This document shows, piece after piece, positions 8,423 through 15,788 of a stretch of 34,608 bases of DNA. The DNA is taken from the NCBI GenBank assembly GCA_019313905.1, contig JAFDAI010000013.1, positions 1 through 34,608 on the forward strand. Direction: 5' to 3'. The notes under the pieces were generated by a model. That model searched no databases. It was not told where the DNA came from and saw only the letters and a program-made list of their open reading frames with translations. How positions within the stretch are numbered: position 1 is the first letter of the stretch; each line of letters opens with the position of its first letter. Source of the DNA: Deltaproteobacteria bacterium. GTDB lineage: Bacteria > Desulfobacterota > Syntrophia > Syntrophales > UBA2210. A program made the position numbers and the translations under genes.

Positions 8423-8490
8423 TGAATGTTGAATTATGAATGATAAGCATCCCATCAATTCAACATTAAACATTGAGAATTAAACATTGT
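8423..8490. repeat. A/T-rich ATTAAACATTG-type repeat run
   Basis: The segment contains AATTCAACATTAAACATTG followed by AATTAAACATTG, the family-2 repeat text found before many genes in the right half of the window. It ends 7 bases from the stop of the convergent epimerase gene. No gene is supported here. Confidence 0.6.
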
Positions 8491-8497
8491 TCTATAT

Positions 8498-8953
8498 CTA
8501 TCCGTCTTTTCTCTCCCAGTCATAAGGCAAATCATTATCGTGCGGGTGGACGCGGAATTCGTCCGGTTCTTCGTAGTCATATGTCTCGGTGGGCGTGTTG
8601 ACAACGATGGCCTCTTCCTCTGAGACGCATTTAAATCCATGATATACGTAAGGAGGTATGTGTACCAGAATGGGGTTGTGCTCTCCCACAAAAAACTCAT
8701 TTACCTCTCTGTATGTCGGGGAGTCTTCTCTCCCGTCACACAAGACGATTTTCATGGTACCCTTTACCACAGCCATGTTATCGTACTGTTTCTTGTGGTA
8801 GTGCCACCCCTTTACCACGCCCGGATAGGCGGTTGTCATATAAACCTGGCCGAATCCCTCAAACATTTCATCATCACGGCGGAGTATCTCCATCAACCGT
8901 CCACGTTCATCCGGTATAACTTTTAACGCTTTGACTTTTACCCCTTCAATCAT
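8498..8953 (-). CDS. RmlC-like cupin, dTDP-4-dehydrorhamnose 3,5-epimerase family
   Basis: This is a 151-aa single-domain cupin. MIEGVKVKALKVIPDERGRL matches the start of RmlC-family epimerases, and GVVKGWHYHKKQYDN contains the strand with the catalytic-type histidine (RmlC has a GLHYQ-type motif). HIPPYVYHGFKCVSEEEA is the second cupin motif. The start at 8953 has a GGGGGGA Shine-Dalgarno; the frame stays open upstream, but that sequence has no family similarity. It lies 73 bases downstream of the nucleotidyltransferase on the same strand, so the two probably form a sugar-nucleotide operon. rmlB and rmlD are absent, so the exact sugar product is unknown. Confidence 0.82.
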   Translation of the reverse strand: MIEGVKVKALKVIPDERGRLMEILRRDDEMFEGFGQVYMTTAYPGVVKGWHYHKKQYDNMAVVKGTMKIVLCDGREDSPTYREVNEFFVGEHNPILVHIPPYVYHGFKCVSEEEAIVVNTPTETYDYEEPDEFRVHPHDNDLPYDWERKDG

Positions 8954-9026
8954 AAAACTATCCCCCCTGCCTGTTTGACTGGTCTGTTTAGTTCGCTTTA
9001 TTTTGCTTGCTGACCACTGATCACTG

Positions 9027-9755
9027 CTACACCCTGTTGGCCCCGGTTTTTGCAACCATATTTCCCGCGTACCGGAGAGATTCAAAAGTCCCCGCGTCCG
9101 TCCACCAGCCATTCAGGATATCATGGGTGATGGTTCCCCTGTTTATGTAATAATTATTCACGTCGGTTATCTCCAGCTCACCCCTGCCCGAGGGTTTCAG
9201 GGTTTTTATGAAATCAAAGACCGTGTTATCGTACATATAGATGCCGATAACCGCGTACGAAGATGCGGGATTTGAGGGTTTCTCTTCGATGCTGACTATT
9301 CTGCCATCCTCGAATGCCGGGACGCCAAACCGTTGCGGGTCGTGAACCTCCTTGAGCAGCACTTTGGCACCCTCCTTCTGCTTCCTGAAATCCTCGATCG
9401 CTCCCCTTATGTTCTTTTCAATGATATTGTCTCCGAGCATGACGACTATTTTGTCATTATCGGCAAAGAATTCCGCCAGGCTCAGGGCGGCCGCTATACC
9501 TCCTTCGCCCTCTTGATAGGTGTAATTCAGGTGTTTGAGTCCAAACTCTCTTCCGTTTCCCAGCAGTTTCAGGAAATCACCCGCATTGTTTCCCCCCGTC
9601 ACAATGAGTATTTCGTCTATCCCGGCATTCACCAGGGTGATAATCGGGTAATAGATCATAGGTTTGTCATAGATCGGAAGCAGATGCTTATTGGTGACCT
9701 TTGTAAGTGGGTGCATTCTGGTGCCAAGCCCCCCCGCGAGAACGATTCCCTTCAT
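9027..9755 (-). CDS. Sugar nucleotidyltransferase, glucose-1-phosphate thymidylyltransferase-like (RmlA family)
   Basis: This 242-aa protein opens with MKGIVLAGGLGTRMHPLT, the nucleotide-binding signature of the NTP-transferase fold, then NKHLLPIYDKPMIYYPI with the conserved lysine. It continues with VMLGDNIIE (metal-binding aspartate region), EEKPSNPASSYAVIGIYMYD and GRGELEITDVNNYYI. It is shorter than classical RmlA (about 290 aa), lacking the C-terminal helical extension, like many archaeal and deltaproteobacterial short forms. AAGGAG lies before the ATG at 9755. It would make a dTDP- or UDP-hexose from hexose-1-phosphate and is probably coupled to the downstream cupin. It is divergent from ribD. 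Confidence 0.88.
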   Translation of the reverse strand: MKGIVLAGGLGTRMHPLTKVTNKHLLPIYDKPMIYYPIITLVNAGIDEILIVTGGNNAGDFLKLLGNGREFGLKHLNYTYQEGEGGIAAALSLAEFFADNDKIVVMLGDNIIEKNIRGAIEDFRKQKEGAKVLLKEVHDPQRFGVPAFEDGRIVSIEEKPSNPASSYAVIGIYMYDNTVFDFIKTLKPSGRGELEITDVNNYYINRGTITHDILNGWWTDAGTFESLRYAGNMVAKTGANRV

Positions 9756-9837
9756 GTGTATCTCCTTTTCTGTGAGCTATTGTCTGTATATAGCATATTT
9801 GGGAGAGCTGGTAAACAGGTGGTTGAAGTCAAAGACC

Positions 9838-9866
9838 TTTACATGGTGCACGCCGTATAGTATACG
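9838..9866 (+). promoter_or_regulatory. Probable sigma70 promoter of ribD
   Basis: TTTACA (9838-9843) and TATACG (9861-9866) are spaced exactly 17 bp apart in the divergent region, giving a leader of about 43 bases before the ribD ATG. Confidence 0.55.
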
Positions 9867-9915
9867 ATTCACAAATATGTTTTCATTCAACATTCAACGC
9901 ACCGGGTATAAGACC

Positions 9916-11004
9916 ATGACTGACGAACATTATATGAAAATGGCCCTGAAACTCGCGCGCAGGGGAGATGGGTGGACAAGTCCCAATCCCATGGTGGGCG
10001 CTGTTATTGTCAAAGATGAGCAGGTGATAGGCCGGGGATATCACAGGAAATACGGAGAGGCGCATGCGGAAGTCAACGCGATCAATGATATGTCTGGACC
10101 TGTTGAAGGAGCCACGTTTTATGTTACACTGGAGCCCTGTTCCCACCATGGAAAAACGCCTCCCTGTGTTGACAGAATCATCGAAGCAAAGGCATCACGG
10201 GTGGTCATAGGAAGTGTTGATCCTAACCCCCTTGTCTCCGGAAGGGGGATCTCTATATTGGATGACCACGGTATAGAGACAAAGGTGGGGGTTCTGGGGG
10301 AACAGTGTGAGAATCTGAATGAAAAATTTTTCAAGTTCATGAAAACCGGAACGCCCTTTGTCACGCTGAAATACGCCCAGACCCTTGACGGGAGAATAGC
10401 TTCATCAACGGGCCATTCCCAGTGGATAAGCTCGGAGCCTTCCCTCAGATTCGCGCACAGGTTAAGAGGCCTGCATGATGCGGTCCTGGTCGGGATAGGA
10501 ACAGTTGCCGCGGATGATCCCGACCTTCGGGTTCGCCTGGCAAGGGGGAAAAATCCCCTGAGGGTTGTTGCCGATTCCACACTGAGAATACCGCCCGGCG
10601 CGCGTGTCCTCGACAATCAGGATGTCGCGAAGACACTGATTGCCACTGGACCCCTTCAAGGAAGAGGGAGACTTCCCATGCTGGAAGAGAGGGGTATCGA
10701 AACACTGATTATCGACGAGAAGGGCAAAGGTATTCTGGATCTGAAGAAACTGCTGGCTGAGCTTGGAAAAAGACAGATATCTTCACTGCTTGTAGAAGGG
10801 GGTGCGGGTATCATCACCTCCTTTGTAAGAGAAGGTCTTTTTGACAGGGTGATCGTTATCACCGCGCCCAGGATACTGGGCAGGGGAATAGAAGGGGTAG
10901 GCGATCTGGGAATATTGCGGATGGACGATTCCATCGCGCTGAAGTTTGAAAGCATCTGCCGGAAAGGTGAAGATATAGTAACATATCTGAGGAAAAAGGA
11001 TTGA
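9916..11004 (+). CDS. ribD: Bifunctional riboflavin biosynthesis deaminase/reductase RibD
   Basis: This is a 362-aa two-domain enzyme of flavin synthesis. The N-terminal deaminase has the zinc motif HAE (50-52) and PCSHHGKTPPC (74-84, with C75 and C84), preceded by SPNPMVGAVIV. The reductase domain begins around residue 145 (PFVTLKYAQTLDGRIA) and includes GIGTVAADDP and LLVEGGAGIITSF. The ATG at 9916 (MTDEHYMKMAL) is the family start; an in-frame ATG 39 bases upstream falls in repeat-like sequence. Its Shine-Dalgarno is weak. The gene is immediately followed by a NusG-like gene with one base between stop and start. Flavin supply fits the flavoprotein-rich metabolism of the neighbourhood, but no other rib genes are adjacent. 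Confidence 0.95.
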   Translation: MTDEHYMKMALKLARRGDGWTSPNPMVGAVIVKDEQVIGRGYHRKYGEAHAEVNAINDMSGPVEGATFYVTLEPCSHHGKTPPCVDRIIEAKASRVVIGSVDPNPLVSGRGISILDDHGIETKVGVLGEQCENLNEKFFKFMKTGTPFVTLKYAQTLDGRIASSTGHSQWISSEPSLRFAHRLRGLHDAVLVGIGTVAADDPDLRVRLARGKNPLRVVADSTLRIPPGARVLDNQDVAKTLIATGPLQGRGRLPMLEERGIETLIIDEKGKGILDLKKLLAELGKRQISSLLVEGGAGIITSFVREGLFDRVIVITAPRILGRGIEGVGDLGILRMDDSIALKFESICRKGEDIVTYLRKKD

Positions 11005-11005
11005 T

Positions 11006-11509
11006 ATGCCCTGGTACGCGGTTTACACAAAGAGTCGTTTCGAAGACAAGGTGTATACCGGTCTCATTCAGAGATCCGTGGAGGCCTTTCTTCCAAAGAT
11101 AGAGGTATGGAGCCGGAGAAAAGACAGAAGAAAGAAAATAATGATCCCCATGTTTTCCGGCTATCTCTTTGTGAATTTTCCGGAATATACAAACGAGAGG
11201 AAGCTTAGCGTTCTCTCCACTCCCGGTGTGGTAAGAATGCTGGACAAGCCGGACATCTACGAACCGTTGCAAGTTCCTGATTCGCAGATAAACGCGATTA
11301 AGAGCCTGATAGCTTCAGATGTGGAGATACAGCCTTACATATATCCGAAGGAGGGGGAAAGGGCGAAGATAACAGATGGTCCCTTCAAGGATATAGAGGG
11401 GGTTGTCATACAGGCCGATTACCCCAGGCATCTCTTCGTAGTGTCCATAGATATACTCCAGCGCTCTGTAGCCATCAAGCTGGAGAGTTTCCAGATAGAG
11501 AAGATCTGA
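11006..11509 (+). CDS. Specialised NusG paralogue (UpxY/RfaH/LoaP-like transcription antiterminator)
   Basis: This is a 167-aa protein. The NGN domain is evident from WYAVYTKSRFEDKVYTGLIQ, then FLPKIEVWSRRKDRRKKIMIPMFSGYLFVNF, which is the NusG signature of RNA-polymerase-binding paralogues. The C-terminal KOW domain includes GERAKITDGPFKDIEGVVIQ. Core NusG normally sits beside secE and rplK; here it follows ribD, and the sequence is of the type associated with polysaccharide operons. It begins one base after the ribD stop with AAAGGA upstream. It plausibly promotes read-through of the long capsule genes 5 kb downstream (inference). No canonical ops element was found. Its 3' end overlaps the convergent hydrolase by 35 bases. 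Confidence 0.85.
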   Translation: MPWYAVYTKSRFEDKVYTGLIQRSVEAFLPKIEVWSRRKDRRKKIMIPMFSGYLFVNFPEYTNERKLSVLSTPGVVRMLDKPDIYEPLQVPDSQINAIKSLIASDVEIQPYIYPKEGERAKITDGPFKDIEGVVIQADYPRHLFVVSIDILQRSVAIKLESFQIEKI

Positions 11510-12479
11510 AGGCTTCCAGAGCCTCGTTTTCCAGGAGATATTCGAGCCCTTTATATTTTGGCGAAAGGTGGAAGATACGGATATGCTTGGCTCCTGCCAT
11601 TCCAGCGAGATACCCCGCCTGCCTCGCGGTAAGATGATATTTCTCGGTTGCAGTTTCTAAATCCTCTTCCAGAAAGGGGGCTTCTATAAAGATTATATCG
11701 GAATTCTTTGTCAGTGTTACGATTTTTTGCGCGTTATCACTGCTGTAAACAGCATCTGCTATATACGAGATCTTCTGACCCCCGGTTATCCGGGTGATCT
11801 TTTTCAGCTCACCCAGCGGAACCGTTTTCTCCTCCCCCCCCTTCCACCGCACTCTTATAGGCACGTCGTCAGGATCGCCCCTGCGGACAGCGTCTTTCAG
11901 ACTTACAAGCCAGTCGCCACGTGGCAGATCCATATCTTCCAGCACGTTCTTCATTATATTCACGTGTTTTTGCTCCTTCAGCGCGAAGGCAAGTACGGGG
12001 ATCTTGTGGTCAAGGAAGGCCGCGTTTACCGTGAAGTTGTTATTGTCAGTCAATATGCCGTTAAATCTTCCGGTGATGCCCGGTTCAGGCCTGAACCCGC
12101 TGTGGCAACTGTAATGTGTTGTTGTCATTTGTGTTTCGGAGACCTCCGTTACCCTGAGTGAAAAATCGTTTGTATAACTCCGGACGAGATTCCACGTGTA
12201 AGCGGCCAGTTTTCCCTCCACATTTTTTCTGAATCCGGGAGGGCCGAAGAGGGAAATATGCATGTTCCTTCCGAGGCAAATCCTCAGGAGATGATCAAAG
12301 CCGATGAAATGATCCATGTGAGTGTGAGAGATGAAGATATGTTTAACCCTGAGGATTTGTCTTGGCTGAAGTCGATATATCTCTCCGAGGTCGAAGAGAG
12401 CAGCCTCACTTCTGTACTTGAATTTTACATAGACCCCGGGATCGGATGAAGGATCGTTTATAAGCCAGGCATTGAACAT
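11475..12479 (-). CDS. Metallo-beta-lactamase-fold hydrolase, RNase Z-like
   Basis: This 334-aa protein starts MFNAWLINDPSSDPGVYVKF and contains the zinc motif SHTHMDHFIGFDHLL (HTHMDH at 52-57) after HIFI, as in tRNase Z/ElaC-type hydrolases. Further family segments are KISYIADAVYSSDNAQKIV, SDIIFIEAPFL with the bridging acidic residue, and LTARQAGYLAGMAGAKHIRIFHLSPKY with the C-terminal histidine. The start at 12479 matches the fold; upstream in-frame sequence runs into a repeat and is not conserved. The Shine-Dalgarno is poor. It could be a tRNA 3' processing enzyme, but the long middle insertion and divergence leave the substrate open. It overlaps the 3' end of the NusG paralogue convergently. 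Confidence 0.8.
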   Translation of the reverse strand: MFNAWLINDPSSDPGVYVKFKYRSEAALFDLGEIYRLQPRQILRVKHIFISHTHMDHFIGFDHLLRICLGRNMHISLFGPPGFRKNVEGKLAAYTWNLVRSYTNDFSLRVTEVSETQMTTTHYSCHSGFRPEPGITGRFNGILTDNNNFTVNAAFLDHKIPVLAFALKEQKHVNIMKNVLEDMDLPRGDWLVSLKDAVRRGDPDDVPIRVRWKGGEEKTVPLGELKKITRITGGQKISYIADAVYSSDNAQKIVTLTKNSDIIFIEAPFLEEDLETATEKYHLTARQAGYLAGMAGAKHIRIFHLSPKYKGLEYLLENEALEAFRSSLSGNSPA

Positions 12480-12533
12480 AACGTTGCTACTATAGACAAA
12501 TATGCGAAAACGTGTCAAGGAGAAGAAAATTAA

Positions 12534-12581
12534 ACTGAACAGCGAGCGCATTCCCCGCTGCTTGCGGCGGGGATCTTCAAT
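12534..12581. repeat. GC-rich REP-like palindrome, copy 2
   Basis: ACTGAAC, then AGCGAGCGCATT, the hairpin CCCCGCTG-CTTG-CGGCGGGG (12553-12572) and the tail ATCTTCAAT. Identical to copy 1 across the centre. It lies between divergent genes, so it cannot be a terminator for either. Confidence 0.75.
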
Positions 12582-12607
12582 CCTTGACCCCTGGAATCCT
12601 TGGACCC

Positions 12608-12632
12608 TCTTCTCCAACTAAATTGGAGAAGA
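12608..12632. promoter_or_regulatory. Perfect stem-loop upstream of the release-factor-like gene
   Basis: TCTTCTCCAA pairs perfectly with TTGGAGAAGA (10 bp) around CTAAA. TTGACA follows at 12643-12648 and TATCAT at 12668-12673 (19-bp spacing). It could be an operator just upstream of the promoter. No terminator T-tract follows. Confidence 0.35.
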
Positions 12633-12679
12633 ACCAAATACCTTGACATCCAGTGGTACTGGAGGAGTATCATTCAAAT

Positions 12680-13084
12680 ATGGGTGCACCACAGAGAAGA
12701 AAAGACACACTTTCCGTGCGCATGGAGGAACTGGGCGTAAAGGAGGAAGACCTTCGCGAGACCTTTGTCAGAGCATCTGGTCCTGGGGGGCAGAAGGTGA
12801 ACAAGACATCCTCCTGTGTGTTTCTCATGCATATTCCAACCGGGCTTTCGGTGAAGTGTCAGCAGGAGCGCTCCCGGGAACTGAACCGGTTTCTTGCGAG
12901 GCGCATACTGCTTGATAGAATAGAGCGAATAAAGAAGGGAAAGGCAAGCCTGCAACGTCAAAAGATTGAAAAGATAAGACGGCAGAAAAAGAGGCGGTCA
13001 AAGAAAGCAAAGGAAAAAGTACTCAGACTGAAACACATCCAGTCTGAAAAAAAGGCCCTGCGCTCGAAGGTTGTAGAAGTATAA
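12680..13084 (+). CDS. Peptide chain release factor-like protein with GGQ motif (RF-1 domain only, ArfB-like)
   Basis: This 134-aa protein carries the peptidyl-tRNA hydrolysis motif in RASGPGGQKVNKTSSCV (GGQ at 36-38), then CQQERSRELNRFLARRILLDR. It ends in a strongly basic lysine/arginine-rich tail (about residues 86-125). It lacks the codon-recognition domains 2 and 4 of RF1/RF2, as in ArfB (YaeJ)-type ribosome-rescue factors and the short deltaproteobacterial RF-like family. The only in-frame starts are GTG at 12653 and ATG at 12680. GGAGGAG (12661-12667) lies 12 bases before the ATG, longer than ideal. Ribosome rescue is a family-based inference. A strong terminator begins at its stop. 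Confidence 0.85.
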   Translation: MGAPQRRKDTLSVRMEELGVKEEDLRETFVRASGPGGQKVNKTSSCVFLMHIPTGLSVKCQQERSRELNRFLARRILLDRIERIKKGKASLQRQKIEKIRRQKKRRSKKAKEKVLRLKHIQSEKKALRSKVVEV

Positions 13085-13126
13085 AGGGGGAGGAAACACT
13101 TTTTCTTTGTTCCTCCCCCTTTTCGA
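13083..13126. terminator. Bidirectional rho-independent terminator
   Basis: AAAGGGGGAGGAA (13083-13095) pairs perfectly with TTCCTCCCCCTTT (13110-13122) to make a 13-bp stem ending in a T-run on the plus strand and T-rich sequence on the minus strand. It sits between the convergent release-factor-like gene and atpE and serves both. Confidence 0.9.
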
Positions 13127-13143
13127 TAAAGACTGATTAAATA

Positions 13144-13515
13144 TTATGCGCCTATGAACTTAAGCAGCGGATTGGCGTAGATTATAACCAGTGCTATTAC
13201 TAATGCGTAGATTGCAATGGATTCTATCATCGCCAAACCGACCAGCATGGTAAGCATAATCTTACCATGAGCGTCAGGGTTTCTGCCAACTGCACCCAGT
13301 GCACCGCTCGTTGCATTCCCCATTCCCAAGCCAGGACCAAGCGTGCCTAATCCCATAACAATAGCGGCACCGATAATGCTGTACATGACCATCATGGCTT
13401 TGTTGTTCATGATAGTGTCAGGTGAAGCCTCAGCCGCGACCGTGATGGCGGCAGTTATGAGTAGAAGCCCCACACTGATCATGAAAATGGTAATACCTTT
13501 TAAAGATTTTCTCAT
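13144..13515 (-). CDS. atpE: F-type ATP synthase subunit c, with N-terminal extension
   Basis: This 123-aa proteolipid has the helix-loop-helix hairpin typical of subunit c. Helix 1 ends in GLGTLGPGLGMGNATSGALG, the polar loop is GRNPDAHGK (78-84 region), and helix 2 LVGLAMIESIAIYALVIALVIIYANP has the ion-binding carboxylate E98. It is about 35-40 residues longer than usual. The extra N-terminus (MRKSLKGITIFMISVGLLLITAAITVAAEA) resembles a cleavable signal peptide, known in some c-subunit lineages. The position equivalent to the Na+-coordinating Gln of Na+ ATPases is Met65, and the Thr after E-S is Ile100, which favours H+ coupling (inference). atpB and the other atp genes are absent nearby. 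Confidence 0.93.
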   Translation of the reverse strand: MRKSLKGITIFMISVGLLLITAAITVAAEASPDTIMNNKAMMVMYSIIGAAIVMGLGTLGPGLGMGNATSGALGAVGRNPDAHGKIMLTMLVGLAMIESIAIYALVIALVIIYANPLLKFIGA

Positions 13516-13726
13516 ACCAAAATACCCCCAATGTAGTGTTTGCCTATTTTCCCATGATATGATTCTGCCTCGAATTTTCTCTATCCGCCAGAATAAAATT
13601 AGCATAAAAAAACAGCTTGTCTTATCTAACTGTGGAAGCAACAGTTGTCAAGAAATATTTGTCATAAAATGTCCGCGTGTGATATCCTCTCGCCCGCTGG
13701 ATGAAAACTGGAAGGCAGTGAATTTT

Positions 13727-14221
13727 ATGTCCGCACTTATAAACGCAGAAAAAAAAGTTGCCGAGCAGGTACAGGGAGATATTCCCCTTGAGAAAAGGCC
13801 TTTTGACGCCATCGGGAAAAGAATCGGGATAAGTGGGAAAGATGTCATCGATGTCCTGAAGAAGTTGAAAGAAAAGGGAATCATGCGCAGATTTGGCGCG
13901 GTGCTGAGACACCGCAGCGCGGGTTTCTCAGAGAATGCCATGGTCGTCTGGGCCGTTCCGGAAGAGAGATGTGAAGAGGCAGGCTTTCTCCTGGCCTCTT
14001 ACAAGGAGATAACCCATTGTTACGAGAGAACGCCCCCCCTTGAGGGTGTATATAACCTCTTCACGATGGTGCATCTGGCCGGGGGAGATCCGGAAGAAAC
14101 CTCCGGAAAAGACAGAATGGAGGAATTTACAGGTGGTGTTTCCTCGGCCATCGGCATCGGGAAATACAAAATTCTCAGAAGTCTTGAGGAATTCAAAAAG
14201 AACAGTATGGAGTATTTTTAG
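13727..14221 (+). CDS. ahbB: Siroheme decarboxylase subunit, AhbB-like (Lrp/AsnC-type fold)
   Basis: This is a 164-aa protein. The N-terminal winged-helix portion (EKKVAEQVQGDIPLEKRPF, IGKRIGISGKDVIDVLKKLKEKG) is followed by IMRRFGAVLRHRSAGFSENAMVVW and THCYERTPPLEGVYNLFTMVH. This pattern is diagnostic of AhbA/AhbB, which decarboxylate siroheme to didecarboxysiroheme in the alternative heme b pathway of sulfate reducers, methanogens and relatives. The ATG at 13727 has GGAAGG (13710-13715) upstream. The stop is directly followed by hemL's ATG with no gap, so the two are co-transcribed and both serve tetrapyrrole synthesis. Only one of the two usual subunits is present. The ligand-binding histidines are in RHR and THC but their roles are not verified. 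Confidence 0.88.
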   Translation: MSALINAEKKVAEQVQGDIPLEKRPFDAIGKRIGISGKDVIDVLKKLKEKGIMRRFGAVLRHRSAGFSENAMVVWAVPEERCEEAGFLLASYKEITHCYERTPPLEGVYNLFTMVHLAGGDPEETSGKDRMEEFTGGVSSAIGIGKYKILRSLEEFKKNSMEYF

Positions 14222-15481
14222 ATGGATATATCCAGGTCACTTTTTCAGGAGTCGCAAAGATACATTCCGGGTGGTGTAAACAGTCCTGTGCGCGCCTGCG
14301 GGTCAGTCGGATACGATCCGGTATTTATAAACAGAGCTTCAGGTTCGAAGGTGTACGATGCTGATGGGAGGGAATATATAGACTACATCGGATCATGGGG
14401 ACCGATGATACTCGGACACGCCTTCCCTGCAGTAGTGGACGCGATAAGGCAGGCCGCGGAGAGGGGCACCAGTTATGGCGCTCCGACGGAAATGGAGATC
14501 GAGATGGCGAGACTTGTTGTCGATGCAATCCCGTCGATCGATATGGTGCGGATGGTCAGTTCCGGAACCGAGGCCGCGATGAGTGCGATCAGGCTTGCCC
14601 GTGGATACACAAAGAGAAACAGGATCATGAAGTTCGAGGGATGTTACCACGGCCATGCCGATTCGCTCCTGGTAAAGGCCGGATCAGGCGTCGCGACACT
14701 GGGCATACCCGGCAGTCCCGGCGTGCCTGAAGAACTCGCGAAATTAACGATTACTGCTCCCTATAACGATATCGAAGCGGTAAAGTCCGCTATGGACCGG
14801 TATGGCGATGAAATCGCGTGTGTCATTGTTGAACCGGTTGCCGGGAACATGGGCGTTGTTCCACCGGCTCCAGGGTTTCTCGAAGGGTTGCGTGAGATTA
14901 CCGCCGAGAAGGACATCCTCCTGATATTTGACGAAGTGATCACCGGTTTCAGGTTGACATATGGCGGTTTTCAGAACATTGCCGGCATCAAGCCCGATCT
15001 GACGTGTCTCGGGAAAATTATCGGAGGTGGTCTTCCAGTTGGCGCGTTCGGGGGCAGGAGGGATATAATGGAAAACCTGGCTCCGGCAGGGCCGGTTTAT
15101 CAGGCCGGTACGCTTTCAGGTAATCCTCTGGCCATGGCGGCGGGTATCGCGACCCTCAACTGCCTGCAAAAAACCGGCGTGTACGACGCGCTTGAAGAGA
15201 AAACCGCGCGTTTGTGCGCCGGAATCAGGAAAACGTTTGAAGAAAAGGGAATTTCGCACCGGATAAACCGGGTGGGCTCCATGTTCACCCTCTTCTTCAC
15301 CCCGGAAGACGTTATCGACTTTGCCTCGGCCGCGAAGAGCGACACGAAGCTCTTTTCACGCCATTTCGGAAAGATGCTGGCGGGGGGAGTAATGATAGCC
15401 CCTTCACAATTCGAGGCCTCTTTCGTTTCCCTCGCGCATACCGATGAAGACATCAATGCAACACTCGCGGTATTAAAATAA
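14222..15481 (+). CDS. hemL: Glutamate-1-semialdehyde 2,1-aminomutase
   Basis: This 419-aa PLP enzyme converts glutamate-1-semialdehyde to 5-aminolevulinate in the C5 tetrapyrrole pathway. It is full-length with [15 protein letters not shown] near the N-terminus, [16 protein letters not shown] (113-128), [10 protein letters not shown], the PLP-binding aspartate region FDEVITGFR (236-244) and the Schiff-base lysine K265 in [20 protein letters not shown]. The ATG immediately follows the ahbB stop, with ATGGAG in the end of that gene as a possible Shine-Dalgarno. A family-3 repeat end begins about eight bases after the stop. Confusion with other class III aminotransferases is unlikely given the HemL-specific motifs. 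Confidence 0.96.
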   Translation: MDISRSLFQESQRYIPGGVNSPVRACGSVGYDPVFINRASGSKVYDADGREYIDYIGSWGPMILGHAFPAVVDAIRQAAERGTSYGAPTEMEIEMARLVVDAIPSIDMVRMVSSGTEAAMSAIRLARGYTKRNRIMKFEGCYHGHADSLLVKAGSGVATLGIPGSPGVPEELAKLTITAPYNDIEAVKSAMDRYGDEIACVIVEPVAGNMGVVPPAPGFLEGLREITAEKDILLIFDEVITGFRLTYGGFQNIAGIKPDLTCLGKIIGGGLPVGAFGGRRDIMENLAPAGPVYQAGTLSGNPLAMAAGIATLNCLQKTGVYDALEEKTARLCAGIRKTFEEKGISHRINRVGSMFTLFFTPEDVIDFASAAKSDTKLFSRHFGKMLAGGVMIAPSQFEASFVSLAHTDEDINATLAVLK

Positions 15482-15486
15482 AAGTA

Positions 15487-15630
15487 AATAAGGGGTCAGG
15501 TCTTGCATTTTGCCTTTAATCTTTTAATTTTGCATTGTTTTTTTCGTGATTTCGTACCTTCGTGTTTTCGTGATAATCTTTTAATCTTTTTAATTCAACC
15601 TTAAACATCCAAAATCAAACATTGCCCTTT
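15487..15630 (+). repeat. Composite repeat: AGGGGTCAGG end, 8-nt-period box, ATTAAACATTG-type run
   Basis: The stretch opens with AAGGGGTCAGGTCTTGCATT (15490-15509), the left end of a family-3 element. A family-1 box follows (15541-15578: TTCGTGATTTCGTACC, then TTCGTGTTTTCGTGATAATC), then a family-2 run ending AAAATCAAACATTGCCC. The three families occur in the same order after the UXS gene, suggesting repeated insertion at one kind of site. No gene is present. Confidence 0.7.
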
Positions 15631-15645
15631 AAAGTCCATTTCCCC

Positions 15646-15674
15646 TTGACTTTAGTCGTGAGTCTCTTTAGTAT
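15646..15674 (+). promoter_or_regulatory. Probable promoter of the EPS regulator
   Basis: TTGACT (15646-15651) and TAGTAT (15669-15674) are 17 bp apart. Transcription would start near 15681, giving a leader of about 108 bases that begins inside a strong hairpin. Confidence 0.5.
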
Positions 15675-15676
15675 TC

Positions 15677-15701
15677 GCTTTGTTCAAGAAGTGAACGAAG
15701 C
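15677..15701 (+). promoter_or_regulatory. Stem-loop at the predicted transcript start of the EPS regulator
   Basis: GCTTTGTTCA and TGAACGAAGC pair (one G-U) around AGAAG. A second stem, CCTGATTT/AAATCGGG, lies at about 15731-15755 in the same leader. It could be an operator overlapping +1 or a leader RNA structure read by a NusG-type factor; the sequence alone does not decide. Confidence 0.4.
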
Positions 15702-15788
15702 TTGTAAGTTGGATCGAATCTCGGGGACATGACCTGATTTATCTTTATCAAATCGGGATCGTATCCCCGGAAAGAACGGAGGCTTGGC

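Noticed and set aside
9877-9915. Upstream ATG start for ribD
   Set aside because: The extra residues are encoded by CATTCAACATTCAAC repeat-like DNA and are not family-conserved.
13144-13515. Na+-type ATP synthase c-subunit
   Set aside because: E-S and Tyr are present, but the equivalent Gln and Thr ligands are Met and Ile, so Na+ coupling is not supported.
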